Assembly (NCBI RefSeq): GCF_023343835.1 | Contig: NC_064437.1 | Span: 50,108,972 to 50,172,971, forward strand | Origin: Lagopus muta | Taxonomy: Eukaryota; Chordata; Aves; Galliformes; Phasianidae | Direction of reading: 5' to 3' | DNA: 64,000 nucleotides | Part shown: piece after piece, positions 1 through 12,170 of the stretch | Numbering within the stretch: position 1 is the first letter of the stretch | How the letters are laid out: each line of letters opens with the position of its first letter | The notes under the pieces: generated by a model | Seen by the model: only the letters and a program-made list of their open reading frames with translations | What the model was told of the DNA's origin: nothing | Databases searched by the model: none | Translations under genes and position numbers: made by a program

Positions 1-1193
1 GTCACATTGCGGGGAAGTGAATCATGTACTCAGGCTTCTGCTGGCAGTATGAGCAACTAAATAGAAAAATGTGCATACAAAAGAAGTTGTGTATACAAGA
101 TGTTACACTTTTTGCATCAGATTTCAGTTTCTATGTCGAATATAGGGAAAACAAAAAATCTTAAAGCACTTACAGACAACAGTCTGTACGTTCCTGGCAC
201 TTTCACTGATTATAAACACTGTGGTTTTGGAAAATATTCTTGGGGATGTGTGTGAGGGATCCTGAAGTGGTTTGTTCTATCTATATGGAGCTGGTTTTAG
301 TCTTTCCTGGAGAAAACCTTGTATTTAGCTGGAGGAAAAGAAACGTAGGAAGGAAATGGACAATAAAAAATTAATTTGAGACCTAGGTCATGTCCACTGA
401 CTCAGTGAAATAAAATAAGCAAGCAATAAGGAACATTGCTAAGCCAGATTTTCAGTGTTTGCTACTTGTGTAAAAACATGCTAGCACTCTGAAAATCCCT
501 CAGTTTTGTCTACATCTTTAGGCAGCTAATGAGCCCTCTTAAATCAATTCTTTTTCCATGTATCCTTCTAGGAGAAAGAGAAGTCAGCACAAGGAAAGTG
601 CTTTAAATGCGATTTGTCTGGAATAAGTTGCCTGAGAGCAATTCCACATGAGCAACACTAGCGTGATGCTTTCTGTTCAGCCCTTATTTAAAATGATTTA
701 GAGAGAGTTTTGTTTTAATATGGATAATAAGGAGCATCAATCTATTGTATCATGGTATAACTTCAGAAGTAAATGTTTGTTATTACTGTGTTTAGTAAAC
801 AGTTCAATTCAGTTGTCTGGCTTTTGTGTTATCCATTTTGAAATGTGGTGAGAAAACAAAGTACACTTTCTTCCCATGAGTTCCTGCTATTGTAAAAAAA
901 CCTTCATGCTATCTGCTCTGCAATGTTCTATCTGTCCTGCATCTTAGTATCTGTAACACTTGAATTTATCCCTAATAAAGTATTTTTTCCCACTGAATTT
1001 ACATTTTGAACTAATATTACTGTATAATTTTAGCATACTTAATATCTATGTGTGTGACAGAATGATCTTCCTTTGATTCATCCCTTTGAGATTTTCAGTA
1101 TTATAATGTTTAAAATCCTGCCCAGGCCTTGAGTACTGTGTAGTGTAGCAAAATTTGTCTTATTCAGTAGGAGAAAAAAAGAAAAAAAGGGAG
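1..1193. other. Gene-poor AT-rich DNA, nothing identified
   Basis: I see no open frame with recognisable protein similarity, no repeat family and no RNA gene here. The sequence is AT-rich and unique-looking. It ends in a purine-rich ramp running into the A tract at 1,194. Confidence 0.5.
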
Positions 1194-1219
1194 AAAAAAA
1201 AAAAAAAAAAAAAAAAAAA
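1194..1219 (+). repeat. A26 homopolymer tract
   Basis: Twenty-six consecutive A residues preceded by GA-rich sequence from about 1,171. It may be a simple repeat or an old retroposon tail; no retroposed body was recognised to its left. Confidence 0.85.
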
Positions 1220-1405
1220 GTAACTATAGAAGGACTTCTATTACAGCATAAAACACAAGTATTCATCTACAAATATGCTGTGACCATTTCCACAAAGAAA
1301 ATAACCTGTGATAGCTATAAGTAGTTTTAGTCGCATCTTCTGTGTTTTTAATTTTTTTTTTTTTTCTTCTGGTCAGTTAGGGAACATAGAATCACAGAAT
1401 CATTA

Positions 1406-1410
1406 GGTTG
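1406..1410. repeat. Left target-site duplication of the solo LTR
   Basis: The pentamer GGTTG lies directly before the TG that opens the LTR and is repeated at 1,690-1,694 directly after the CA that closes it. Both copies lie in CR1 sequence, so this reads as a retroviral integration duplication. Confidence 0.7.
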
Positions 1411-1689
1411 TGTTGCAGATACTGTATTAGGCGTCTGGTGTGGAAATCGGAATGTGATGTGTCAGGAGTAGGCGTTAACGAGGTGATATCAGGATGTCAG
1501 CGGCAGGACCTCCCCTGCTCTGTGATGGATGTATGACACATGCTTTGGGGGTGTAGACGAAGTACATAGGGTATATAAGCTAGAGTTCACTTGTAATAAA
1601 TGCCATTTTGCTGTTCACCATATTGGTGTGCATGTCTGGTGATTTGGCCCTGGCCCTATCGTGGCCAGTGTCGTAGATCTTTAGTCGCA
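1411..1689 (+). mobile_element. Solo LTR of an avian alpharetrovirus-like endogenous retrovirus
   Basis: This is a 279-bp element that starts TG, ends CA and is flanked by GGTTG. A TATATAA box lies at 1,572-1,578 and an AATAAA polyadenylation signal at 1,595-1,600, followed by a GCCATTTTGCTGTTCACCA block and a TTGGTGTGCATGTCTGG block. That arrangement closely resembles the end of U3, R and U5 of avian leukosis-type LTRs. The U3 is otherwise unlike exogenous ALV, so an endogenous relative (EAV or ART-CH type) is more likely. No gag, pol or env sequence adjoins it, so it is a solo LTR left by recombination between two LTRs. It could still act as a plus-strand promoter or polyadenylation site. 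Confidence 0.8.
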
Positions 1690-1694
1690 GGTTG
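1690..1694. repeat. Right target-site duplication of the solo LTR
   Basis: GGTTG, identical to 1,406-1,410. Removing one copy plus the LTR restores a continuous CR1 sequence across the site. Confidence 0.7.
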
Positions 1695-1800
1695 ATTGGA
1701 AAAGGCTGCTGAGATCACCTACTCCAACCACCAACCCACCCCCACTGTGCCCACTGGCCATGTCCCTTAGTGTCACATCTCCACAGATCTTGAAACTGCT

Positions 1801-3283
1801 TTTTTGAAAACAAAGTTTGGCCTCTGACAGGAGTCTCCACAGCTCATCATAAAGAGGATGAGAAAGTTCGTTAGCTGGGCAACAGAGGAAAGGAAGACAG
1901 CTCTTTGGGTGACAGGACCTCCCTGCATATCACAGTCTCTTTGAACTTTAGGTTCCACCCTTAGGCAAAATCATAGAGGTATTTCTAGTCAGGTTCAACC
2001 TTCAGTTCAGCAAAATAGGGCAGTCATGGTATTGATGCTTCTCAAATTATCTTTTTAAATGTAGACTCTTAATGTTCTCTCTAAACTAAAATACCTCTCT
2101 GCAGCTGTAATAACCATTTTCACAGCAGAGCTGCCAAGAAGTTCAAAGTTTCAGTTTAAAGATGGAGACTTCAGTATAGCTTTCCTGCATGAATTTAATA
2201 TAATGTTTCTGCAGACTTTAACCTTTGCAGCAGGGCTAAGTTTTTGCTTAGCAGCACTCTAAACTTCTTGAAAAGGCACAGACATTAATGGAGCATAGAA
2301 ATGGCTGAAATGAGCTGGAGAATCAACTGTTGAGTGTTGTTGGACAGTATGTACAGCCAATTTAACAAAGCTTTTCTGATTTGTGTTTACCAATGTTTTA
2401 GAATCTGCTTACATCTGCAGTTATTTCAAGTTCTGATTTTAAATTGCTAAATTAAGTGAAATTTGACCTGGAACAGCCTCAGTTTTGCTCATACAGGTCT
2501 TCACTTCCAGCCAAATTACGAAATATGATACATCTTGCAGATGGGTCATTTCTGTTTCATTCAATCTAAGTTTTACCTTTTGACTTATTTCACCTTTTAT
2601 CTTGTAGTTCTTTCTTCGATTCTTCTCCTGGCTCTCTCCTGCATGTGTAGTTTGTTCCCCTACCTCTATATCTTGTTCAGCTACCCAAACATACCTGAAG
2701 AATTCTGATTCATGGAGCAGTAAAAATAGCAGGTTTTGGAAATGGCTTCTTCTTTTAATATGCCTTTTCAAACTGAGATATTACAGATAAAATGAAGGCT
2801 TTCAAATATGCCAGTGTTAGAACTGTTTACTAAAGGCTGCACAACGTTTATACTTCCTAACTCTTGTAAGAACATTGATCTGATTTTTTGCTTCTGTTTT
2901 TATCTGTGGGTTTGATAGGACTAATTTTATCACTTTCTCCTTCCTTTGATGTGATTGCTGTCCAGGCAACACTCTCTACTTGCCATATTCCAACTCAATT
3001 TATTTTCTCCTTTTATTTCCAGTCCTTCCAGGCCAGATTACTTTCCCTTATGATAACCTTACCTAACATTATTATCAGCTTTTTTACTAACTCTTACTCA
3101 ACACTTTGCAGCTGCCAAAGTAAAACCTCACCAAAATTGGTTATGAAGTATTCATTAATATTTTCTAGAATGATTTTTTTATTTTTAACTATGATTTCCC
3201 TGTCTATTTTTGATTCATTATTATGAATTCCTGAAGAAAATAAAGCTTATTTTAAGAGTTCATTATATGCTAGGAAATATGTA
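1801..3283. other. Gene-poor DNA, nothing identified
   Basis: Several short open frames occur, the longest a 112-codon hydrophobic frame at 2,888-3,226 on the plus strand and a 110-codon frame at 2,439-2,771 on the minus strand. Neither resembles a known family. The plus frame is rich in Phe, Ser, Leu and Ile, as expected from T-rich DNA. No RNA gene or repeat family was recognised. Confidence 0.45.
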
Positions 3284-3725
3284 GGTGCTCCGAAAGAAAT
3301 GCCTCCTATTTATTTCCATGGACACCACTACAGATACAAAGAGTGCAATAGCACTGTTTGATGGAGCAAATTCTCAGCCACAAAAACAAACACAACTTTT
3401 AATGTAACCATTGCTGCATTAGCTATGCATTTTCATCTGCAATGAACAAGAGCTTTCATGCCATGCTTGTATCAATCTGCAACAGCAGAGGTGACTCACT
3501 GATGCTGTCACCACTGCTTCACTGTGCTCACATCCACTGTTTGGGCACCATAAATGTGCAGAAAACTGATGAATGACAATTTTTTCCACATAGAGGGATT
3601 CAATGAGACACCCTTGCTGCATACACATCGTCTACCTCTCTGCTGCAATTCTACCAATGTCCACTTCCAGTGTCATGGGGCAACAGAATAAAGCAGGAGG
3701 CATTTATTTTGAATCAGCGCTCACA
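3284..3725 (-). mobile_element. Internally deleted mariner (Galluhop / Mariner1_GG type)
   Basis: This is a DNA transposon remnant of about 442 bp. The left end GGTGCTCCGAAAGAAATGCC and the right end, read on the other strand (GTGAGCGCTGATTCAAAATA then AATGCCTCCT), are diverged terminal inverted repeats. A TA dinucleotide flanks each side (3,282-3,283 and 3,726-3,727), as mariner insertion requires. A minus-strand frame at 3,419-3,628 keeps a decayed N-terminal piece (start MQQGC...IESLYVEKI) joined to a C-terminal-like piece (LIQAWHESS...), which matches the known pattern of short, internally deleted avian mariner copies. Full-length mariners are about 1.2-1.3 kb, so this copy lacks most of the catalytic domain, is frameshifted and cannot be autonomous. 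Confidence 0.75.
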
Positions 3726-3727
3726 TA

Positions 3728-5949
3728 TGTGTAGCAGTTGGGAATTCTTGGTGTAAAATCAGAAAAAGATCTGTTACGTGGCATTATAAGCTACACTTAC
3801 ACTTTCTGCACTCTGCAATGAGAAGGAATGGCTGCCTTTAACTTTGTGGGGAAAAAAAAAAAAAAAAAAGGTCTCATGGGAATACTTTGATGTTCTTTAG
3901 GGTGAGGCAAAAAAAAAAAAAAAAATAGAGGAGACTTTTAGTTAGCTCTCACCTTTATCCCTGATGGATTCCCTAGGCTATTTCTACCTCCTTTATAGCT
4001 TTTCAAATTGCAGGAGTAGTATCAAAGCAAAGGGGACAAAACATGGAATTGTTCCTGCTGTAACAAGTGCTTGACTGGAATTTAGATACATTTAACGTAT
4101 TCATCTCTGCTTCCCTCCAACTCCGCTGGTTCTCCTTGAAGAATGATTTGGTTTGTTTGAGGGATTTTTTATTTTTTTTAAATGATGATTCCATCATGTT
4201 CTTATTAAGAATTTCTGATTCTCTGAATATTTTATTCCACACTTGCTAGAATAAAACTAAAAGTTTTAACTGATGTATTTGTGTTATTTTCTTAATTTTT
4301 TCGTATTTTTATTTTTAAAGCTGGTATATTATTCATTTTCTTGCCTTTAAGTACCTGATGCTTTCCTACTCTTCTTTTATTAAAAAAAAAAATTCCAACA
4401 GCAGTCTTGTAAATCATTTCCTTTGATATGCTAAATGTTTTCTTCAGTCTCAGCTGCTCGCATAATTTGATGCTTAGCATCCTCTTGTTTTTATAATTTT
4501 TCTTACATTTCATATCTTTGCTGTTTCATATATGATAAAGGTGCTGTAGCAAGATCTTAATAATTTAGTAATTTTAGCATATTCATTATCATCGTCTTTC
4601 TTACCAAAGATGCTTTCCCCATCTATTTTTCCCTGGCTAATTTTGGATGTCATTTTACATCTCTTAATCCTTGTTTCTTGAAGCTTTCCATGCCTTCCTG
4701 ATACTGGAATACTGCTTATTCCATGAGTTAATATATTTTCTTGTTTACAAATTCCAGCTGATATTCAATTAAAATTTTCCTGAATCAAATTTAATTCCTC
4801 CTGAGTGCTATATGTCAGATATTTTTGACGTATCTGGAATTTATACAGTATACTTCATACAACTGTATCTACATCAATGCATATATTCTTCTGTAAAATT
4901 AATTGTTAGTGATGTACATGCTAATGCTAATGAGCAGAAGTATTTTTGTGTTTGAAAGCTAAGCTGTGTTCATCATCTTTTCTTTCATTCTACATATAAA
5001 ACTCTACCTAGTAAAACTGAAAATGGCTAAGTCCCAAATACCATAGTTTTCTTCACATGGTAGTTAGTAGCCTCTCTGACATCATTATGTATTATGTGCT
5101 ATCATGTTAATAGCAGGAGAACTACTGATTTGTTTCATGTCTGAAAATACCACTATTACATTCTGCTGTACGTATTTCGCACTGTCTGAAAGGAAAATGC
5201 TTGCTGTTTTCTTTCCTGATTTAATCAAGCAATCCCAAAGAGTTCTGTTCTTTTCTAAAGGGAATAATATTCATAAGATCAAGGTCTGAATGTTGTTCCA
5301 GACTGAATCTGGTAGAAACAATCCCATTTAATGTAAGATTGACAACTGCTTCTCAACTATCCTTAAAATAACGTATTAACAAAAATGAATGGCTTTCTTA
5401 GTCATTTATTTTCCTGTCTGATGAATTCTAATCTTACAACATGGATGTGCTGATCCCTCTGAGACTGTGTATGTTTTCCAAGACCACTTCTCATGGAAGC
5501 AGCAGGGTCCCACTTCAGGAATGTCACTGTTTTATTTTTGCTCCGAGCTCTTTAGAGGAAAGATTTAGTTCAACAGTGGACTTTGAACAACAAATATTGT
5601 GGTCTATCATACACAAGAGACTGAACAAGATGTTTATGATGGTTCGTCTGTTTTTAAAATCTTTAAAGGTCTTCAAACCTATAGAATTCATTTAAATGCA
5701 TATTATGACTTAGGAAATGCTTGAGGTTCCAAGTGAACTTTGATATGTGTGCCATGCATGAAGTCATTATATGAGTTTATATACTGCAATAAAAGTAAAT
5801 ATAACAGTGAATATATTAATGGCTCATTCATTAACATGGTTCATGTGCTTTTAGCATGACTAAAGGCTTGTAAATTGAAATTCTCTGTTGTACTGATTGC
5901 AGCAGAAGAAGCCATTATCTGTCAGGTAACATCAGGAGAAAATCATGTA
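3728..5949. other. Gene-poor AT-rich DNA with two A tracts
   Basis: No gene is recognised. A18 lies at 3,852-3,869 and A17 at 3,909-3,925, about 40 bp apart. The remaining open frames (for example 4,003-4,242 minus and 5,441-5,695 plus) are short, Lys- or Ser-rich and look like chance frames. Confidence 0.5.
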
Positions 5950-6235
5950 ATGGAATTATAGAATAGCTTGGGTTAGAATGGATCTTAAAAATAATGTAGT
6001 TCCAACTCCTGTGCTTCAGGCAGGGTTACCAGCCACTAAATCAAGGGCAGATCAGGCTGCCCAGGACCCCATCCAATCTGGCCTTGAACTCCTCCAAAGA
6101 TGGAATGCCTACAGCTCTCTGGGCAGCAATGCTAAGGCCTCACTGTTCTCTGAGTAAGTAATTTCTTCCTAACATTTAACCTAAATCTCATTTATTTTAA
6201 AACCATTCTCCCTTGTCTTATCACTTATCAGGTAT
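5950..6235 (-). mobile_element. CR1 LINE 3' fragment
   Basis: Read on the minus strand this is a 5'-truncated CR1. The plus strand shows, in CR1 order, GGAATTATAGAATAGCTTGG (terminal part), GATCAGGCTGCCCAGGACCC, CATCCAATCTGGCCTTGAAC, and a closing AACCATTCTCCCTTGTCTTA segment followed by TCAC. About 285 bp remain. Several substitutions and small gaps indicate an old copy with no coding function. Confidence 0.9.
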
Positions 6236-9200
6236 TCGTGCACTTAGTTCATGGTATACTGGTCATGAGACCAGAATTACATGTTTTTTGTGCACCCTGC
6301 TTCACTGAAGAATGTGTAATCATACAGCAAGTTGCAAGTATATTCTCAATATTTTCAATAGTGGCTATTGTTCTAAGGTGATTTGGAAAAATGGGTTCTA
6401 AAGCTCTTCAACAAGGATTTCAAAATTCTCTAAGCCTGGTCATGAAATAATCATATGTTCACATTACTTCTTGGTTTTCTCATATTCTGCTCAAACTGTT
6501 TAAATAGTTTAAAACACATTAAGTCTCTCTGATACAAGCATATAACAATTCAGATAACTGAAATACTGATTTCTATTTAGTATTTAAATAGAAATTGGTT
6601 GTAGATTGATTTTCTTTTAAAAAGACATTGTTGCTACTTCTAGTTAGAACTCCTTGCATACGAAAGCAATGAGATGAAATTGTATGCATTGTATGCAACG
6701 TGCTTATTTATATCGTGAGTAGTCTGCTGTGATGTGTATTTTTGATCAGGTAAATGGTGGTCTTGCATAGTTAAACACATGCGTTTAAAACTTGAGAGGA
6801 AAATTATTAGCAGTAAATGAGTAGTAAATACCTGCACTTAAGTAAACTGAGCTATTCGCTATTCATTTGATCATGGGGACTTAACCCCACTAAATTAGGT
6901 ATTAAAGCAATAGCAGTAGCATTTCAGCATGGTGATCAGCTTGTACCAAGGAAGCAACCACAATAACTATTATGACAGTGTTATTTTTCTACTCTGAATG
7001 TGCACTAAACTTAAAATTAACTGCTGATAAAAACTTACGCATTTTTTGTCACAGTATCTACAATAAGAGGGAGAACAGAGTACTGTTTGACTTCATTACA
7101 CTTGTTTTTAGCATGCTTCAAATATTTATGTGCAAGGCACTCTACCAAGATAGATATTGTTTCCTCAAAACAATTCCCAAATATAGTTTTGTTTTTTATT
7201 GTTTTTTTTTTTAACTTATTTAATATCAGAGATGCAAATCTGTAAGAAAATAGGATGAAATCTTCATTGTGGTAAATGGATACTCAAGGTCTGAAATTTT
7301 TCCTTATGAGCTCTGGTCAATGGTTATTACTTTGCATTTGCCAACTCTGAGATAGTGTTTCTTTAGGAAAAGCTAGAAAAATACTTTTTTAAATATGTTT
7401 TTGTTGAAAGGCATTCTGAAAAGCTCTTTTAAAAACATGTAGAAAAGGTAAGAGTGACCTTTGGATAGATTTACTTTATTTAGTTGTACGCAAAATGCAT
7501 TTAGTCTTCTAGATTGTGGATTTGACTCAGAGGTGAGCTTCAGATGTAAGGATGCTGTAGGAAGGGCAGCTGTGGGGACAGTCAGGATCAAGGAGAGGTA
7601 CAAAACCTTCAGCAGCTTGTAGCTGAGGTCTTGTGCCTCTGTCTCTTCAAGCCCAAACATCGTGCTGGTTCTCAGCTCTTCCCACTCCGCACTGTGCTTC
7701 TGGTGTGAAGAGAACATTGGCCACGGATGGCAAGAGATATATTAACATTGGTTATTGACTTGGAAGGGTGATCCAGCAAATCTGCTGGCATTCTCTTACG
7801 CCCTCATCCACATCTAGAATCTTTCTGTGAAACATAAAGTGAAGTAGGAAAACATTGCTGGAGTATGGTTTTTCTGATCTTCTATGGGCTGGAGAAAAAT
7901 GGGTAGAAATTATGCTGGAGCAAACACATACTTCCCCTTTCTTCCTGTGAATCCATCTTGTAGCCTGTGCTCCTGTGGTGCTGCTTTTAAATACCAATAT
8001 AATTGAAACAAAATATTCCAAGCTCAGATTTCACAAAGTATGTTTAGAAGAATGCAATCTCCATTGTGATGTCTGGCAAGCTAAATTGGATTTGTGAAGC
8101 TTGTTTATTTTCTGAAGAATAGTTGAAAAAACTTCAAAAATGCTTTGTGATGGAAATATTTATTGTTAGCGATGGTATCATTATTTAAAGTCATTTCTTA
8201 GACCACATTCACCAAAACCTGGAGACATCACCAAATAATTCTATTTATTATTCAACTATCAAGTGTGATTAAAAAAAGTTCAGGTCTAATTTCTAACTAT
8301 GGATGGTGGAAAAATCCTTAATTTTTAATTCACTCCCCACTCAATTTTTTAACTAACTATATTTTTGACTAATGCAGAATCAAAAAAGCACTCCTATTTA
8401 ATTCATCCTACAGCTTGTAGCGTGCACTACCTGTAATCTAAAGGCTGTTGCACACAGTACAGCTAAAATTCAGTTTTCAAAGTCTCCGTTCCTTTAGAGA
8501 TATTAACTTGCCCTTGTCAATTTTCCATTAAGGAAATGTCTGTGCCTCAGAATGATTTGTGTTTGACTTGTATCAGGGAATTGTCATGAGTTATATGAAG
8601 AGACTTATAACTCATAGTGTGTTTTTAAATGTTATACCTAAACATCAGTCACGTTAACAATATTTCTTTTCTGTTTTATACTGTTTAGTTATGTTTCTGT
8701 TTCATATTTATAAAATCTGGTCTATTGTTGGTATCCCTGTTAGCCCTTATGCAGCATGTGAATCAAATTTTAATAATTAACTGCATTTTGAAATATGTTG
8801 GAACTTTATATTTAAAAACACAACAGATACTAAATTGTTTTTTTACAGTCTCGTGCCATTAACATTAGGGTTGTAGTTAAGCTGAAACATCAGTGGCTGC
8901 TTCTGGCAGTATCTAGCAGTGTCCACTGCTGTCATAACAAAATAATTCCCTGTGGACTTATTTAAATCAGTGACAGCTGCGTGAATTAATTTTGTGCTAC
9001 TGTCTAAATAGATGAAATGTCATTTCACTTTGCAGGAAGTCTGTTGTAGAACAGTGAAGGTTAGAATTAATCTGTACCAATATATATGGTTTTTATTCTT
9101 GATATACCTGATCTGTGATTTACCCTCTAAAATCTGAAAGATCTGAAAGAAGTAGGAGCTGTCATGGAGAGATGTGCAGGTACTGGTGAAACCTGTCAAG

Positions 9201-10299
9201 TAATGTTTCTGTCCTGTCAGGGAGGCCAATATTCTGAGGAACTGTGCATTGAGGCAGCTTTGTGGTGAGAAGCATAATAAAGCAAAGTCAGGAATATACT
9301 GATACTAAATTTGTTCTTTTGCAAGTAAGTTGCTGACTCTCAGGTGCTTTAGATCCGATCATAAAGGACTGAGGGTGCGTGCACCAGCACAGGGCCTGCT
9401 CCCTTGGATGCCCTGCATGCCTGGGGAGGTCAGCCTGAAAGCAGCATAGCCTATGATGAGAGAACCTACAGTGCTTCCAGCAGTGGCAGGAGACCCAGAC
9501 CAGTTCACGTTTGAGTGGAAATAATTCTATAAAGTCTGTTGTTCAAGCCAGGTTTTTGTGTTTGATGAGAACTTGTCACTGGTAGTACAAAACTTGGATG
9601 TAAAGAACGAAAGGCATTGTTGCTCTTGCCTGTTTGGTTTGTATCAGGTAAGGAGAGCAGACTGCCCGAGCCAAACCAAGTATTCATTTCATATCAGCCA
9701 GCTAGTATCTAAAGAAATTAAAAAGCAAAAATTCCATAATTCTCTACTTCTTTTTCTATGGCACTGCTAACCTGTTCTCTGTGTTCTGTATAATTTCATC
9801 TTAATAAAAGGAACTTTAGGAAAAAAAGAGAGATCAGATAGTAAGAAACTTTTGTTAAATTGTGACTTACAGGAATGGAAATTGTGTTGTGAATTCAATT
9901 CTATAAGCAAGGAATCCATCTATTCTTTGCTTATGAAAAGATAATTGCATTACTAATGCACTGATATCGTAATAATATAGCTACCTCTTTCATACAGCAG
10001 CTTCATTAATAGATCACAAATCAATTTATAAAGGAAGTAAATATAATTACCCTAATTTAATGCCACAAAGTCTGTGAAGAGACTCAGAAGCTTAATGAAG
10101 GAAGTATTGTGCTGCAGTTGCACATAATTATAATAAAACTAATGTTATTATCAACCATGTATTCATAAACCGTCACAGTAATTGACAGATCCAATAATCT
10201 TATTATTATGTATGGAAAACAGAATTTCAGTTTAAATTTCTTGATTCATACTTTGATTCTGTTTTTAAACCTATTTTCACATAATAATATTTAATTTAT
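6236..10299. other. Gene-poor DNA, nothing identified
   Basis: No gene, RNA or repeat family is recognised apart from the hairpin at 6,569-6,595. The longest frame is 114 codons on the minus strand (7,373-7,717), without family resemblance or codon bias. The stretch at about 10,050-10,260 is AT-rich with several TAAT-type motifs and no repeat signature. Confidence 0.45.
6569..6595. repeat. AT-rich inverted repeat (11-bp arms, 5-nt loop)
   Basis: ATTTCTATTTA at 6,569-6,579 is the exact reverse complement of TAAATAGAAAT at 6,585-6,595. It may be a chance structure in AT-rich DNA. Confidence 0.7.
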
Positions 10300-10302
10300 T
10301 TG

Positions 10303-10577
10303 TTTTGCTTGATACCGATAGGACAAGGGGGAATGGTTTTAAACTAAGACAGGGGAGGTTTAGGTTAGATACTAGGAGGACGTATTTCACACAGGGGGTG
10401 GTGACACACTGGAACAGGTTCCCCAAGGAGGTTGTGGATGCCTCATCCCTGGAGGCATTCAAGGCCAGGCTAGATGTGATGCTGGACAGCCTGGTCTGGT
10501 GGTTGGTGGTAAGGGGATTGAAACTGGATGATCTTTGAGGTCCTTTTCAACACAAGCCATTCTATAATTCTATGATA
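10303..10577 (+). mobile_element. CR1 LINE 3' fragment with relic ORF2 end
   Basis: This is a plus-strand CR1 fragment. It holds GGGGGAATGGTTTTAAACTA, then GGAACAGGTTCCCCAAGGAG and GATGATCTTTGAGGTCCTTT, and ends in the CR1 terminal repeat CATTCTATAATTCTATGATA. A 77-codon open frame at 10,305-10,538 ([19 protein letters not shown] and onward to LKLDDL) is what remains of the C-terminal end of the CR1 ORF2 reverse transcriptase polyprotein. It has no start of its own and should not be called a gene. Confidence 0.92.
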
Positions 10578-11371
10578 TGATAATTGTTTCAGCTGTATTC
10601 TGTATTCCCAAAGATGGCAGTGAAGATTCTTCAAAGGTATCTTTCTGAAACTAGGGGTATCTACAGGAGAAGTAGATGTTAAAAAGAAGACAAGTAGAAC
10701 AGAATATATGATTTCTATAAATTCTAATATATGAAAATACTGATGTTTTACTTTCTTATTTTTGTTTTTTTTGGTTGAGAGATGTAAATCCCACTGTGTA
10801 TGTAGCCATATGATTTGTAGCCTCTGTACAGTGCCCTGCATCCTGTTCAGAGAGGAACATGTATTGCATTAAAAGACAGGAAAGCCACAGAACTTGAGCC
10901 CACAAGAAAGGATAAGGTCCCAAGCTACAATTTATGTGAAATGTTAAGATAATAGAAGTACAATATTTTGGATAATTTCAAAAATTAAAGTATTCTATTT
11001 CAGTTTTGGCCACACCAAAAATAACAATATTTTTTAACTGTATACTTTTCCTAGCCCTTTTGTTTTCCCCTTTTTTATCATGACTTTATTTTGCTTCTAT
11101 AGAAAGTTCAGGTTGATAAGACACTGACTTCGCCAGTGCCCTCCTCAGGAGAAATATGAGGTAAACATTCAGCTTCCTCTTCATCAGCAAAATTCTGACA
11201 TTGAGTCAAGAAGTAAATAAAACTGTATTTAAAAGGGGTCACTTCTAACCTAGATCTTACTTTCCCCTTCCCTGTGCCCTGTGTGGTTCCTTGAATAGCT
11301 TTCTTCTGGCCTCCTTGGTTCCCTCTTGTTCTCCATATGGGAGGGAAGAAATTCGTCTTCCAAGAAATGCT

Positions 11372-11403
11372 AAAAAAAAAAAATATAATAATAATAATAA
11401 TAA
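11372..11403 (+). repeat. A12 tract and (ATA)n microsatellite
   Basis: Twelve A residues at 11,372-11,383 are followed by about six ATA units to 11,403, then further A-rich sequence to 11,432. Confidence 0.85.
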
Positions 11404-12117
11404 AATAATTAAAAAATAATTAAAAAAAAAATAGGAATCTCTTCACCATTTGTGACTATTTCTTGCAAATCTGCCATTATTTCAATAGCACAGCTTCTGC
11501 AAAGGTATAGCTGTGTACCTGGAAGATGCTCTGCAATGTCAACAGCCTTCCAGATCCTGCTCTGTATTTTCAGCTAAAAAAAGATTAAGTGCATTTTGCT
11601 GATGGCAAACAGGAGATGTTCAGCACCTCCTAGATCCATATAATTTTATTTGATGCTTTCGAAATTGAGAAAGCAATCCTACAAAATCAGTGATGCTGTC
11701 TAAGCCTTTAAAATTGCATCTGTCCTCTACTGGTTTAAGTGCTTTATCTGTAAAGGAAAGGTTTGATCAGGAGATGGTGTCTGGATGTAGGACTTGAGTG
11801 TATGCTAAGTCTGAGGGGCTGTTGACTCCCTCAAGAGTAGGGAGACCTTTCAGAGAGATCTTGACAAGTGGGGAAGCTGGGCAATCAGCAGCCAAGTGAA
11901 ACAAGTGCCTAATTCTGCACCTGCTATTCTCATACTGCTGTTTAGCAGTTTTCATGTGTTGATGAAGTTCAGCTCGTTCGGTTTGTGTTTCCTGTTTTCA
12001 TGTTTTTCCCAGATTACTAAGTGTAATAACAGTAAGAATGACTGGAGATGGAAATTTTTTGATTTTGTTTTTAGAAGGGAAAAGAATTTATTGAATTTTG
12101 CAGTGAATTACTATGCA

Positions 12118-12170
12118 GTGGTCATTACTTTGGTTCTTTGATCAGTTTTATGATAGTCAGTAATGACCAC
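12118..12170. repeat. Perfect 12-bp inverted repeat, 29-nt spacer
   Basis: GTGGTCATTACT at 12,118-12,129 is the exact reverse complement of AGTAATGACCAC at 12,159-12,170. No transposon ends are evident around it. Confidence 0.75.

Larger units (their letters stand above)
1386..1800 (-). mobile_element. CR1 LINE 3' fragment, interrupted by a solo LTR
   Basis: On the minus strand this is the 3' end of a CR1 non-LTR retrotransposon, the dominant LINE of birds. The typical terminal repeat (ATAGAATCACAGAATCATTA on the plus strand) lies at the left edge. After the LTR insertion at 1,411-1,689 the element resumes with the usual CR1 sequence (CCAACCACCAACCCACCCCC, then the ATGTCCCTTAGTGTCACATC segment) and fades out near 1,800. 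It is heavily 5' truncated, as most CR1 copies are, and has no coding capacity. It is older than the LTR inserted into it. Confidence 0.85.

Noticed and set aside
10305..10538. 77-codon frame as an independent gene
   Set aside because: It is the degenerate end of CR1 ORF2; a related frame occurs in the CR1 at 46.2 kb.
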